Assembly (NCBI GenBank): GCA_964369605.1
Contig: CAYJFD010000005.1
Location: forward strand, 1-64,000
Source: CAYJFD01 sp964369605
GTDB taxonomy: Bacteria > Bacteroidota > Bacteroidia > Bacteroidales > UBA932
Direction of reading: 5' to 3'
Length of the DNA stretch: 64,000 bases
Both the position numbers and the translations under genes were made by a program. The notes under the pieces were generated by a model. It saw only the letters and a program-made list of their open reading frames with translations. It was not told where the DNA came from and ran no database searches. Numbering within the stretch: position 1 is the stretch's first letter; each line of letters starts with the position of its first letter. Positions 27,052 through 35,130 of this stretch are shown here, piece after piece.

Positions 27052-27073
27052 CCCATAAAACTTTTGCACTATC
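27052..27073 (-). mobile_element. Solo mobile-element end (remnant)
   Basis: The 18 bases at 27056-27073 read GATAGTGCAAAAGTTTTA on the minus strand and are identical to 44408-44425 on the plus strand. A second block of 12 bases (CGCCATATCTTC; 27124-27135 minus, 44366-44377 plus) occurs in the same relative order. The element family is unknown; an insertion-sequence end is the best guess. It lies directly behind the metK terminator. Confidence 0.55.
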
Positions 27074-27114
27074 TTCATTTCTTGGAGAGAGAGTATTGAT
27101 GAAAGCATTTCCAG

Positions 27115-27164
27115 CTACCTAAGGAAGATATGGCGTTAGCCCTAAGTTTAATCTTCCGTGGTAG
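27115..27164. repeat. Long imperfect inverted repeat in the metK-yhbP gap
   Basis: CTACC-taa-GGAAGAT pairs with ATCTTCC-gt-GGTAG around a 21-base loop that holds a smaller GGC-GTTA-GCC hairpin. It is unlike a terminator, because there is no T-run. It includes one of the two blocks shared with the 44.4-kb region. Confidence 0.5.
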
Positions 27165-27183
27165 GTGGGAATGCGGTGATATA

Positions 27184-27639
27184 TTAGTTTGCCCACAGTA
27201 TCTTTGTCCCAAATCCGAGGCGATTATCTGTATACTTCATCTCTTGAAGCTCTAGACGCCATAAATCTGAATCATTTAGAATAGCAAAGGGAAAACGCTT
27301 GAGATACATCAGTCTTGATGGTGAATTTAAACTATTATCCTCCTTGGTCATCCTTGCCCTAAACTGTAAACCCCTAAAAACTCCTACCTTATTTGTTTCT
27401 AGCACAATAGTTCCAGCCACTATATTCGTCTCATTGTCATAATTATTTGCGTCATCTAATATAGCAATATGTCTAGTATTAACAGAGGAGGTAACTATAA
27501 ACCCTACATTTATTTTATCGTAGACATATAGAGCATTAAAACACCACAGATCGTCGCCACTTTTTACTGCTAAACTCATCACTTTATGCTGGGATATAAA
27601 CTTCAATATTCGTTTATCCACTTCTAATTTCTCACCCAT
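27184..27639 (-). CDS. YhbP-like (UPF0306) flavin-fold protein
   Basis: The frame opens at 27741, but the ATG at 27639 (MGEKLEVDKRILKFISQHKV) gives the natural length of 151 residues and agrees with homologues. It resembles E. coli YhbP across its length: KSGDDLWCFNALYVYDKINV, TRHIAILDD, AGTIV, GVFRGLQFRARM, and the C-terminal YTDNRLGFGTKILWAN. The fold is the pyridoxamine-phosphate-oxidase-like split barrel; the function is unknown. A TACATTTG box lies at 27687-27694. The gene is divergent from comF. Confidence 0.82.
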   Translation of the reverse strand: MGEKLEVDKRILKFISQHKVMSLAVKSGDDLWCFNALYVYDKINVGFIVTSSVNTRHIAILDDANNYDNETNIVAGTIVLETNKVGVFRGLQFRARMTKEDNSLNSPSRLMYLKRFPFAILNDSDLWRLELQEMKYTDNRLGFGTKILWAN

Positions 27640-27686
27640 ATTTTTATAAAAAGATAATATTCTTTGTTCTAAATAAATTTTATCGG

Positions 27687-27694
27687 CAAATGTA
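27687..27694 (-). promoter_or_regulatory. -7 box of the YhbP-like gene
   Basis: TACATTTG on the minus strand, 47 bases before the chosen ATG at 27639. Its position inside the longer open frame argues for the shorter protein. Confidence 0.4.
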
Positions 27695-27741
27695 TGAATA
27701 TTACTAGATTTATAAGAGTAAGCGAGAATATTTTTACACAA

Positions 27742-28452
27742 ATGAAATGGACCACTTATATATATTATTTTGAGATCTTTGTTTTAGACCTCATATTTCC
27801 AAGGTACTGCGTCGCCTGTAACTCTGCCCTAAAGATCAAAGAGAGACACTTGTGCCAAGAATGTTATAAGGATCTGCCCCTTACATATTTTTGGAAATGG
27901 AGAGAGAACCCTGCGGAGAAAAGAATGTGGGGAAGGTGTTACTTTAACTATATAGTATCTTTATTTTATTACACCAGGGAAAGTAGATATACAAACTTAA
28001 CGCACTATATTAAATATAGTATGGATATCGAACTAGGCGAATACCTAGGATCTATATTAGGCAAATATTTACTTGAGAATAATCTACTCCGTGAAATCGA
28101 TTATATTATCCCTGTTCCTCTGCACTATTTTAGGCTTCTTAGTAGGGGGTATAATCAGGCAGAAGTTATAGCTAGAGGAATAGCTCAAATTTCACATATA
28201 AAAATATTAAAGAAGATTCTTAAACGAAAGTGGGCTACATCCTCTCAAACTAAGAAGGGAATGGACTCAAAATGGGAAAATGTTAAAGATGCCTTTCGAG
28301 CAGTTAAAAGTGAAATTCTTGAAAACAAACACATTCTACTTGTTGATGACGTTTACACTTCAGGAGCAACACTCGAAGGCTGTTGGGTGGCCCTCAAGGA
28401 TATCAAAGGTATAAAAATCAGCGTAGCTACACTAGCCTACGTTACAGAATAG
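27742..28452 (+). CDS. ComF family phosphoribosyltransferase-like protein
   Basis: A 236-residue protein if started at the ATG of MKWTTYIYYFEIFVLDLIFP; the frame also has an upstream start at 27694 that lacks homologue support. The N-terminal zinc-ribbon-like cysteines FPRYCVACNSALKIKERHLC and QECYKDLP are typical. The PRPP-loop is HILLVDDVYTSGATLEGC and the preceding VPLHYFRLLSRGYNQAEVIA is also characteristic. ComF relatives act in DNA uptake in competent bacteria; the role in Bacteroidota is not established. It is a single gene. Confidence 0.88.
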   Translation: MKWTTYIYYFEIFVLDLIFPRYCVACNSALKIKERHLCQECYKDLPLTYFWKWRENPAEKRMWGRCYFNYIVSLFYYTRESRYTNLTHYIKYSMDIELGEYLGSILGKYLLENNLLREIDYIIPVPLHYFRLLSRGYNQAEVIARGIAQISHIKILKKILKRKWATSSQTKKGMDSKWENVKDAFRAVKSEILENKHILLVDDVYTSGATLEGCWVALKDIKGIKISVATLAYVTE

Positions 28453-28466
28453 TTCTGAGTTTAGAT

Positions 28467-28505
28467 AAAAAAAATGAGCTGATAATTTAGGTTGATTATC
28501 AGCTC
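28467..28505 (-). terminator. Terminator of glyA
   Basis: ATGAGCTGATAAT pairs perfectly with ATTATCAGCTCAT. The T-run on the minus strand follows, pointing to glyA. Confidence 0.85.
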
Positions 28506-28541
28506 ATATATTTTAATCAGATAAATTTTATCTTCTAGCTT

Positions 28542-29834
28542 CTACCATACATTTAATGCACGACCAACCATCATCGCATTAGCAGCCTTTCTTACTGTCT
28601 CTAATACCGCTGGATCTGCCTCTTTGTCTTTGATATTTGATAATACTGTATCTATAAGATCAACGATAACCGCCATGTCTCTTTCTACTAATCCTCTTGA
28701 AGTAATAGCAGGTGTACCTACTCTAATTCCAGATGTAGTGAAAGGTGAACGACTATCAAATGGAACCATATTCTTATTTACAGTGATATCTGCTAATACT
28801 AATATCTTTTCAGCCACCTTACCAGTTAGATCTGGATACTTTGATCTAAGGTCAATTAATAATACGTGATTATCTGTACCACCAGATACTACATTATATC
28901 CTTTCGCGATAAAGGCCTCAGCCATAGCTGTAGCATTTTTTTGAACCTGTAACTGATACTCTTTGAATTCTGGTTGAAGAGCCTCGAAGAAAGCAACAGC
29001 CTTAGATGCGATACAGTGCTCTAGTGGTCCTCCTTGAATTCCAGGAAAAACACTTGAATTAATTACAGCAGACATAGATTTAACCTCACCTTTTGGAGTA
29101 GTGATTCCGAAAGGATTTGGGAAATCTTTTCCGATTAGGATAATACCACCTCTAGGACCTCTTAAGGTTTTATGCGTTGTTGATGTTACAATATGCGCGT
29201 GTTTTACTGGATTCTCTAGTAAACCCGCTGCGATAAGACCTGCTGGGTGAGCCATATCTACTAAGAAGATAGCACCTACCTTGTCAGCTACTGCTCTCAT
29301 TCTAGCCCAGTCCCACTCTCTTGAGTAAGCTGAAGCTCCACCAACGATTAACTTTGGCTTGCACTCTAACGCTATTCTCTCAAACTCGTCGTAGTCAACC
29401 ATTCCCGTCTCCTCTTTAACCTTATAAGATACTGCATTATATAGAATTCCTGACATATTCACAGGAGAACCGTGTGAAAGGTGTCCACCATGAGAAAGGT
29501 CTAATCCCATGAACGTATCACCTGGCTTTAAACATGCCATAAATACAGCCATATTTGCTTGCGCTCCTGAGTGAGGCTGAACATTTGCATATTCTGCTCC
29601 AAAAAGTTCACAAATTCTATCTATTGCTAACTGCTCTACTTGGTCAACAACCTCACATCCACCATAGTATCTTGCACCAGGATAACCCTCTGCATATTTG
29701 TTTGTTAGGCAAGAGCCTAGGGCTGCCATTACGTTATCAGATACAAAGTTCTCAGAAGCGATTAGCTCAATTCCGTGAAGTTGTCTATTTTCTTCCTTTT
29801 TGATTAGCTCAGAAATTTGAAGATCTTGTTTCAT
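28542..29834 (-). CDS. glyA: Serine hydroxymethyltransferase
   Basis: PLP enzyme interconverting serine and glycine and supplying methylene-THF. The PLP-binding Lys222 lies in [54 protein letters not shown] and [11 protein letters not shown] are all conserved. The length of 430 residues is normal. It is a single-gene unit with its own terminator. The one-carbon link to purN and metK elsewhere in the window is functional, not positional. Confidence 0.98.
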   Translation of the reverse strand: MKQDLQISELIKKEENRQLHGIELIASENFVSDNVMAALGSCLTNKYAEGYPGARYYGGCEVVDQVEQLAIDRICELFGAEYANVQPHSGAQANMAVFMACLKPGDTFMGLDLSHGGHLSHGSPVNMSGILYNAVSYKVKEETGMVDYDEFERIALECKPKLIVGGASAYSREWDWARMRAVADKVGAIFLVDMAHPAGLIAAGLLENPVKHAHIVTSTTHKTLRGPRGGIILIGKDFPNPFGITTPKGEVKSMSAVINSSVFPGIQGGPLEHCIASKAVAFFEALQPEFKEYQLQVQKNATAMAEAFIAKGYNVVSGGTDNHVLLIDLRSKYPDLTGKVAEKILVLADITVNKNMVPFDSRSPFTTSGIRVGTPAITSRGLVERDMAVIVDLIDTVLSNIKDKEADPAVLETVRKAANAMMVGRALNVW

Positions 29835-29935
29835 ACAATTTTATTTTTTTCTTAATGTCTTATTTCAAAATTCAGGCACTTAGCTATTTATTTTCTACAT
29901 TATAGATAAACTAAGCGTCAGTTTGCTTTTTTTTT

Positions 29936-29943
29936 TAACTTTG
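29936..29943 (+). promoter_or_regulatory. -7 box of the TrmH-family gene
   Basis: TAACTTTG, 31 bases before the ATG at 29975. A TTTG lies only 10 bases upstream, so the -33 element is not confirmed. Confidence 0.35.
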
Positions 29944-29974
29944 CAAAGAAAGTAAAAAATATCATTCAAAAAAA

Positions 29975-30496
29975 ATGTTTCGAAAATTATTGAATTCCGA
30001 GTTAAACAGACTTGACAATGACAAGTATAAACTTGCCAAAAAAAATAATATTGTAGTCGTCCTAGACAATCTCCGTAGTCAGCAAAATATAGGTTCTGCA
30101 TTTAGGACATCTGATGCATTTATGGTTGAGAAACTGTATCTATGTGGCATTTGCGCTTGCCCACCTAATGCAGCGATTCATAAAGCTGCCCTAGGAGCAG
30201 AATTTTCTGTTGATTGGGAATACTATTCAGACACTAACAAGCTTGTTGAAGAACTAAGATCCAAAGGCTACATTATAATAAGTATAGAACAAACTGAGAA
30301 TTCTACATTTCTAAATAAGTTTCAAACTGACCCGAAGAAAAAATATGCATTTATATTTGGCAACGAAGTTAAGGGCGTAGCACAAGAGGTGGTGGACAAA
30401 TCTGATCTTATTCTCGAAATTCCACAATGGGGAACAAAACACTCTCTTAATGTTTCAGTATCTATCGGTCTTGTACTTTGGGAAACCGTTCGATAA
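29975..30496 (+). CDS. TrmH/SpoU family RNA methyltransferase
   Basis: A 173-residue SPOUT-fold methyltransferase that transfers a methyl group from SAM to a ribose in tRNA or rRNA. The three SpoU motifs are seen: LDNLRSQQNIGSAFRTSDAF, YAFIFGNEVKGVAQEVVDKS and IPQWGTKHSLNVSVSIGLVL. It lacks the N-terminal substrate-binding domain of RlmB, so the target is uncertain. It is a single gene. Confidence 0.9.
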   Translation: MFRKLLNSELNRLDNDKYKLAKKNNIVVVLDNLRSQQNIGSAFRTSDAFMVEKLYLCGICACPPNAAIHKAALGAEFSVDWEYYSDTNKLVEELRSKGYIIISIEQTENSTFLNKFQTDPKKKYAFIFGNEVKGVAQEVVDKSDLILEIPQWGTKHSLNVSVSIGLVLWETVR

Positions 30497-30547
30497 CCTG
30501 GCGTTTTGTTAAATATTTGTTACATTTATCTTTAGAAAGTATTATCA

Positions 30548-30579
30548 TTTGGTGAGGAACCCATAAATTAATACTTTTG
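30548..30579 (+). promoter_or_regulatory. Promoter of the porin gene
   Basis: TTTG at 30548-30551, 20 bases, TACTTTTG at 30572-30579; leader about 25 bases. Confidence 0.65.
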
Positions 30580-30609
30580 CCTTTGAAACTAATTTATATA
30601 TTATACTAG

Positions 30610-31593
30610 ATGAAAAGAATATTTATCGCTCTCACGATGATGAGCCTTGCTTTTTTCGCACACGCAAGTGAAGCAAAAGCAACTGAGCCTACGGCTAAAC
30701 CAGTTTTTACATTATTTTCTAACTACAACTACGATTTCTCTGATGAGGTAGGAGGATTCGATATCGAAAGAGCCTATCTAGGTTACAAGTTTAAATTTAA
30801 TGAAGAATTCAGCGCACAGGTTGTATTTGATGTCGGAAGTACAGGCATAGACGGTGCAAGTCTCGATCTAGTTGCTTATCTTAAAGCAGCAAGTCTTACT
30901 TGGCACAAAGGTGGACTTGATGTTAATTTCGGTATGATTAAGACACAAAATTTTTCATTTCAAGAGAAAATTTGGGGTTACCGTTATTTGGCAAAGAGTT
31001 ATCTTGACAAATACAGCTTTGCAAGTAGTGCAGATATAGGTATCTCTGCTTCTTACGATATTTGCGACAAACTCTCTGTAGAGGCGCAGTTCATTAACGG
31101 AGAAGGATACAAGAAGGTTCAACTTAACAACAATTATCGCTACGGAATCGGTGCGACTCTTCAACCATTCGAAGGGTTCTACCTAAGAGCATACTATGAT
31201 TATTATTCTGCTATCCCTGGCACGGCAAATGAAGATGACGACACACAGATTATTTCTGCTTTTGCAGCTTACAAGAATAAGTTATTCTCTGTTGGTTTAG
31301 AATACAACTATATCATGAATGATGACTTTATCAAAGACCTAAACTATAGTGGTATATCTTCATATTTAACAGTTAGAGCAAGTGATAAATTTAAACTATT
31401 TGCACGCTACGACTACACAACTTCTACAAGCTTATTTGCAAGTGCTAAGAAAGTAGGATCTACAACAATAGGAGGTCTAGAATACTCTCCTAACAAATAC
31501 ATTAAAATATCGCCTAACGTTCAATCTTTCAGACCTGAAGGTTCATCAGAGTGCGAGACCTACTTATTTTTAAGTCTATATGTAAACTTTTAA
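30610..31593 (+). CDS. Outer-membrane porin, phosphate-selective porin O/P-like
   Basis: A 327-residue exported protein with signal peptide MKRIFIALTMMSLAFFAHAS. The rest is an alternating pattern of aromatic-rich beta strands typical of a 16-strand type porin, for example RAYLGYKFKFNEEFSAQVVF, YLRAYYDYYSAI and LFARYDYTTSTSLFA, ending in Phe (FLSLYVNF), the outer-membrane insertion signal. Similarity to the OprO/OprP-like family is by pattern only. Substrate specificity cannot be told. It is a single gene with a good promoter. Confidence 0.78.
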   Translation: MKRIFIALTMMSLAFFAHASEAKATEPTAKPVFTLFSNYNYDFSDEVGGFDIERAYLGYKFKFNEEFSAQVVFDVGSTGIDGASLDLVAYLKAASLTWHKGGLDVNFGMIKTQNFSFQEKIWGYRYLAKSYLDKYSFASSADIGISASYDICDKLSVEAQFINGEGYKKVQLNNNYRYGIGATLQPFEGFYLRAYYDYYSAIPGTANEDDDTQIISAFAAYKNKLFSVGLEYNYIMNDDFIKDLNYSGISSYLTVRASDKFKLFARYDYTTSTSLFASAKKVGSTTIGGLEYSPNKYIKISPNVQSFRPEGSSECETYLFLSLYVNF

Positions 31594-31624
31594 GAAAAGA
31601 TAAACTTATTAAGGAGGGCTGACA

Positions 31625-32383
31625 TCAGAACTCCTTAATAGGATTTACATAATCAAAGTCCTCAGAATTATATAACAAGTAGTCAAGTGCCTCTGGGTTA
31701 TATATCACGGCGATGATTATAACTATAAAAAAGATTAAGGCTAATAAGAGCAGTATCGTAAATACTCGCTTAATTATTAGTCTTTTTTTGCATGTTTCTG
31801 CACTAGTTTCATATGCCTCAGTGCTAGTTTCCTCTATATTTTTTGCATCTTCTTTCGATTCTGGCTCTAAGAATTCTTCTTCTTTCTCTGGCATCTCTGG
31901 CTGCTTATGCAGAACCTTCACTTCTTCAACTACCTCTCTTCTCGGATCGGAGCTCTGCTTAATTTTTAAATTTACAGGTGTTAGGGAGAATTCTTCTATA
32001 TAACAATCCAGGTTCCTATCCATCACAAAAAATAAATCACCCTCCCTTGTTGTCCTTAGCTTACCAAGGCCTGGCAACTCTATATTCTTCTTCGAATATA
32101 ACTTCGCTTGAATCTTCTCAAGATAAAGAGAGACCTGTTCTTTTGCTTCACTTTCTCTCAAACCCTGCTTACTTGCATAAAAGGAATAGAAGGTTTCATC
32201 ATTTGAAGCCACTCTAAGATTCCTGAAGAAGATTCTTCTTGACGGTGGATAGATCGTCAAACCATCATTTGAGAAGAAGGCTGGAGCTATTTCAGAAATA
32301 AATGTGCCAAAGCCAGGCAGTATTACCTTCCCTTTTAAGAGCAGTAGTTCCTTGACTATCTTTGAGAAAATTACTTCATCCAT
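31625..32383 (-). CDS. HU-CCDC81-type domain protein with one membrane helix
   Basis: A 252-residue protein with two HU/IHF-like repeats near the N-terminus (VILPGFGTFISEIAPAFF, SRRIFFRNLRVASNDETFY; then NIELPGLGKLRTTREGDLFF). An acidic linker and a transmembrane segment at about residues 210-232 (LLLLALIFFIVIIIAVIY) follow. Bacteroidota relatives often end in a periplasmic SPOR peptidoglycan-binding domain; only about 20 residues remain after the helix here, so that domain is absent. The domain could bind DNA or serve in envelope organisation; function unknown. Confidence 0.72.
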   Translation of the reverse strand: MDEVIFSKIVKELLLLKGKVILPGFGTFISEIAPAFFSNDGLTIYPPSRRIFFRNLRVASNDETFYSFYASKQGLRESEAKEQVSLYLEKIQAKLYSKKNIELPGLGKLRTTREGDLFFVMDRNLDCYIEEFSLTPVNLKIKQSSDPRREVVEEVKVLHKQPEMPEKEEEFLEPESKEDAKNIEETSTEAYETSAETCKKRLIIKRVFTILLLLALIFFIVIIIAVIYNPEALDYLLYNSEDFDYVNPIKEF

Positions 32384-32407
32384 ACGCTTTCTTGTCTTAT
32401 TTTAGCA

Positions 32408-32415
32408 CAAAGATA
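32408..32415 (-). promoter_or_regulatory. -7 box of the HU-CCDC81-like gene
   Basis: A perfect TATCTTTG on the minus strand, 24 bases before the ATG. No -33 match. Confidence 0.4.
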
Positions 32416-32434
32416 AAAAAAAATTGCAAATATT

Positions 32435-32466
32435 TTTGGATATTAAAAAAAAACGTTCTACATTTG
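32435..32466 (+). promoter_or_regulatory. Promoter of tRNA-Asn
   Basis: TTTG at 32435-32438, 20 bases, TACATTTG at 32459-32466, 19 bases before the tRNA. Confidence 0.78.
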
Positions 32467-32485
32467 CAGTCCCAAAACACAAAAT

Positions 32486-32559
32486 TCCTCATTAGCTCAG
32501 TTGGTTAGAGCATCTGACTGTTAATCAGAGGGTCCTAGGTTCAAGTCCTAGATGAGGAG
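32486..32559 (+). tRNA. tRNA-Asn (GUU anticodon)
   Basis: A 74-base cloverleaf: acceptor TCCTCAT/ATGAGGA with G discriminator, D-arm AGCTCAGTTGGTTAGAGC, anticodon stem-loop TCTGA-CTGTTAA-TCAGA (anticodon GTT), T-arm CTAGG-TTCAAGT-CCTAG. No CCA is encoded. Confidence 0.96.
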
Positions 32560-32561
32560 CG

Positions 32562-32592
32562 AAACCACTCGAAATTTTCGAGTGGTTTTTTT
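32562..32592 (+). terminator. Terminator of tRNA-Asn
   Basis: AAACCACTCGAAA-TTTTCGAGTGGTTTTTTTT, starting 2 bases after the tRNA. Confidence 0.9.
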
Positions 32593-32745
32593 TATTCTAT
32601 TGTAAAGTCAAGCAACTTTTATTACCTTTGACTCTTCTTACTGCAATCAACGTAAGCGCTAAGATAAAATAGGGCATTAAGTGGTGATTTTTATCAACTT
32701 ACGTTCTTTCACAGTAATAGGATAACCTAAAAAATTTACAAAAGG

Positions 32746-33468
32746 ATGAGAAATTTAGTAATCATACCAACATATAATGAGAAAGAAAATGTACGCTCTA
32801 TGGTTGAGCGATTATTTTCATTATATCATAATGTAGACTTAGACATTCTAATTATTGACGACAATTCACCTGACGGCACTGCACAGATAGTCATAGATTT
32901 GCAAAAATCCTTTCCTACAAGACTACACCTACTTCAGCGTAGCGGAAAGCTAGGACTAGGCACTGCATATATAACAGGATTCAAATGGGCTATAGAGAAT
33001 AACTATGAATATATCTGCGAAATGGATTGCGATTTTTCTCATAATCCAGAAGATTTAATCAAACTATTCAATACGGCTCATCAGGGTGTGGATTTTGTCA
33101 TCGGATCTAGATATTCAGAAGGAGTCAATGTTGTAAACTGGCCTCTAAAACGCTTACTTATTTCTTACGGAGCATCTTTCTACGTCCGCAGAATTACAAA
33201 TATGCCGATTATGGATCCAACAGCTGGATTTGTATGCTATTCCGCGAAAGCTCTAAAGACTATGAATTTAGATTCTATCGCGATGAAAGGATATGGATTT
33301 CAAATCGAGATGAAATACACCCTGTGGAAACTTGGCCTATCTCACAAGGAAGTATCAATTATATTTGTAGATAGGAAACTAGGCTCCTCAAAGATGAGTA
33401 GTTCCATTTTTGGAGAGGCCTTTTGGGGAGTTATTGGTCTTAGATTCCGAAAAATCAGAAAGAAGTAA
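32746..33468 (+). CDS. Polyprenol-phosphate mannosyltransferase (DPM1-like GT2)
   Basis: A 240-residue GT2 enzyme without the C-terminal membrane domain. VIIPTYNEKENVRSMVERLF, IIDDNSPDGTAQIV, CEMDCDFSHNPEDL and MDPTAGFVCYSAKALK match the DPM1 type, which transfers mannose from GDP-mannose to polyprenol phosphate at the inner face of the inner membrane. In Bacteroidota this serves protein or envelope mannosylation. The next gene follows after 33 bases. The donor sugar cannot be proven from sequence. Confidence 0.88.
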   Translation: MRNLVIIPTYNEKENVRSMVERLFSLYHNVDLDILIIDDNSPDGTAQIVIDLQKSFPTRLHLLQRSGKLGLGTAYITGFKWAIENNYEYICEMDCDFSHNPEDLIKLFNTAHQGVDFVIGSRYSEGVNVVNWPLKRLLISYGASFYVRRITNMPIMDPTAGFVCYSAKALKTMNLDSIAMKGYGFQIEMKYTLWKLGLSHKEVSIIFVDRKLGSSKMSSSIFGEAFWGVIGLRFRKIRKK

Positions 33469-33501
33469 ACACACTAACAAAACTTTAACCTACTACCACC
33501 T

Positions 33502-35127
33502 GTGAAACATTTTTCTATTATAAAATTCCTTATTATTTCGGTTCTATTTCTGACGCTTAGCCAGTTTTATGCCTTTGCTTACCTAGAAAATGGCAGGCAG
33601 AAAGTAGATTCAACAAAGGTAGACTCCTTAATTAAATATATCACCCTTGGTAATGAACTATTATCTAACGAAAAATACGACAGCGCCTTTTTCTTTTTAA
33701 ATAGGGGTAACTCATATTTCAAGGACTTAGACACAAACCTAAAAACTGTTTATGATAACTCCTATATCTGTGTGATGTATAACTCCCTTGGAATATACGA
33801 ACTTATTAAAGAGAATAACTTCAAATATGCTGTAAATAACTTTCTAGAGGGCATAAAATACGCAGAGAATAATAAGAACCAAGACTACATAGCTATATTG
33901 ACATATAATCTAATATGTACATTCTTTGTCAAACACGATTCAACAGGCCTTAAATATGCTCTCGACCTATACTCTAGTGGAAAAAATAGAGGGCACACAC
34001 TCACAGAATACTATGGAGCATATTGCTGTGCGATGATGTTCCTTTTAAAGGAAGATTACGAAAATGCAGAAAATTTCATAAACATAGCCTTTCAGAATGA
34101 AAATCACAACAATGATCCATTTATTCATAGCCTTAGAGCGAATATAATGGATGCCCTTGGTGAATATGATCTAGCAAATCAGTACTACCAGCAAGCTATG
34201 AACTTCACTCATACTATGAGTAAAACAACAGCCATCTATCACTGTCTTTCTTATGGTAAGTTTTTGCTCAATCACCCTCAATACGGTGGAGCATCCTTAG
34301 CTATCAAAATATTGAACGAGGGTATCAGCATTGGCAATAAAAGTGATAATATTCTTCACAGAGAAGATCTTTACTATAATTTACACCTAGCCTACAGTAA
34401 GACTAACGAATGGGAACTAGCCCTTAGAGCATATTCAAAATACCACGAGACATACAAATTTCTATACAATATTGAGAAGGAGCTAGAAACCCTTGAACTT
34501 GTTACAGAATATGAAATGGAGCAAACCCTTTCTGAATTAGAACAAAAAGAACTAACCATAAAGACTAAAACAAATCAAGTCTGGATTTTTGGATTAGTGC
34601 TAATCATTCTTGCCATTATCACTGTTTTCTTGTACCGCAGCTATATCCAAAGGAATAAAATGCACCTTGCTATAGTGAAACAATATAAAGCAGAACTAGA
34701 GTTCAAACAGAAAGAAAAAGAAATAATAGAACGTCCAAAAACGATCGAAAACTATAATACCCCTACTATCGTTGCAGAAACTGAGGATTTACTCTTCTCA
34801 AGACTACAAAATCTACTTTCAACCCAAAAAGCATATAGAGATCCTGAATTCAACCGAACAAAGGCCTGCGACCTGCTTCAGACGAATAGAACCTACCTAT
34901 CAACAGTACTTAGAGAAAATGCAAATATGTCTTTTACCCAGTACATAAATTCCCTTCGTATCGACGATAGCATAGCACTACTTTCTGACTCTACGCAAGA
35001 AATGAGCCTTAAAGACATATCAGTAACTGTTGGATTCAACTCTATAAATACATTCTACCGCATCTTTAAAGATATTGTAGGGATGACTCCGAATGAGTTC
35101 AGAGAAAGACTAAAGGAGCTAGGCTAG
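33502..35127 (+). CDS. TPR-containing membrane-bound AraC-family regulator
   Basis: A 541-residue protein with a GTG start and signal-like N-terminus (MKHFSIIKFLIISVLFLTLS). Periplasmic TPR-like helices follow (residues about 40-340), then one transmembrane segment at about 358-381 (VWIFGLVLIILAIITVFLYR), and a C-terminal AraC helix-turn-helix (residues about 435-541; SFTQYINSLRIDDSIALL and VTVGFNSINTFYRIFKDIVG). This arrangement is typical of one-component sensors in Bacteroidota. The signal and target genes are unknown. It may be cotranscribed with the preceding GT2 gene (33-base gap). Confidence 0.88.
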   Translation: MKHFSIIKFLIISVLFLTLSQFYAFAYLENGRQKVDSTKVDSLIKYITLGNELLSNEKYDSAFFFLNRGNSYFKDLDTNLKTVYDNSYICVMYNSLGIYELIKENNFKYAVNNFLEGIKYAENNKNQDYIAILTYNLICTFFVKHDSTGLKYALDLYSSGKNRGHTLTEYYGAYCCAMMFLLKEDYENAENFINIAFQNENHNNDPFIHSLRANIMDALGEYDLANQYYQQAMNFTHTMSKTTAIYHCLSYGKFLLNHPQYGGASLAIKILNEGISIGNKSDNILHREDLYYNLHLAYSKTNEWELALRAYSKYHETYKFLYNIEKELETLELVTEYEMEQTLSELEQKELTIKTKTNQVWIFGLVLIILAIITVFLYRSYIQRNKMHLAIVKQYKAELEFKQKEKEIIERPKTIENYNTPTIVAETEDLLFSRLQNLLSTQKAYRDPEFNRTKACDLLQTNRTYLSTVLRENANMSFTQYINSLRIDDSIALLSDSTQEMSLKDISVTVGFNSINTFYRIFKDIVGMTPNEFRERLKELG

Positions 35128-35130
35128 CAC

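Noticed and set aside
27640..27741. Longer N-terminus for the YhbP-like protein
   Set aside because: Homologues begin at about the internal Met and a -7 promoter box lies inside the longer version.
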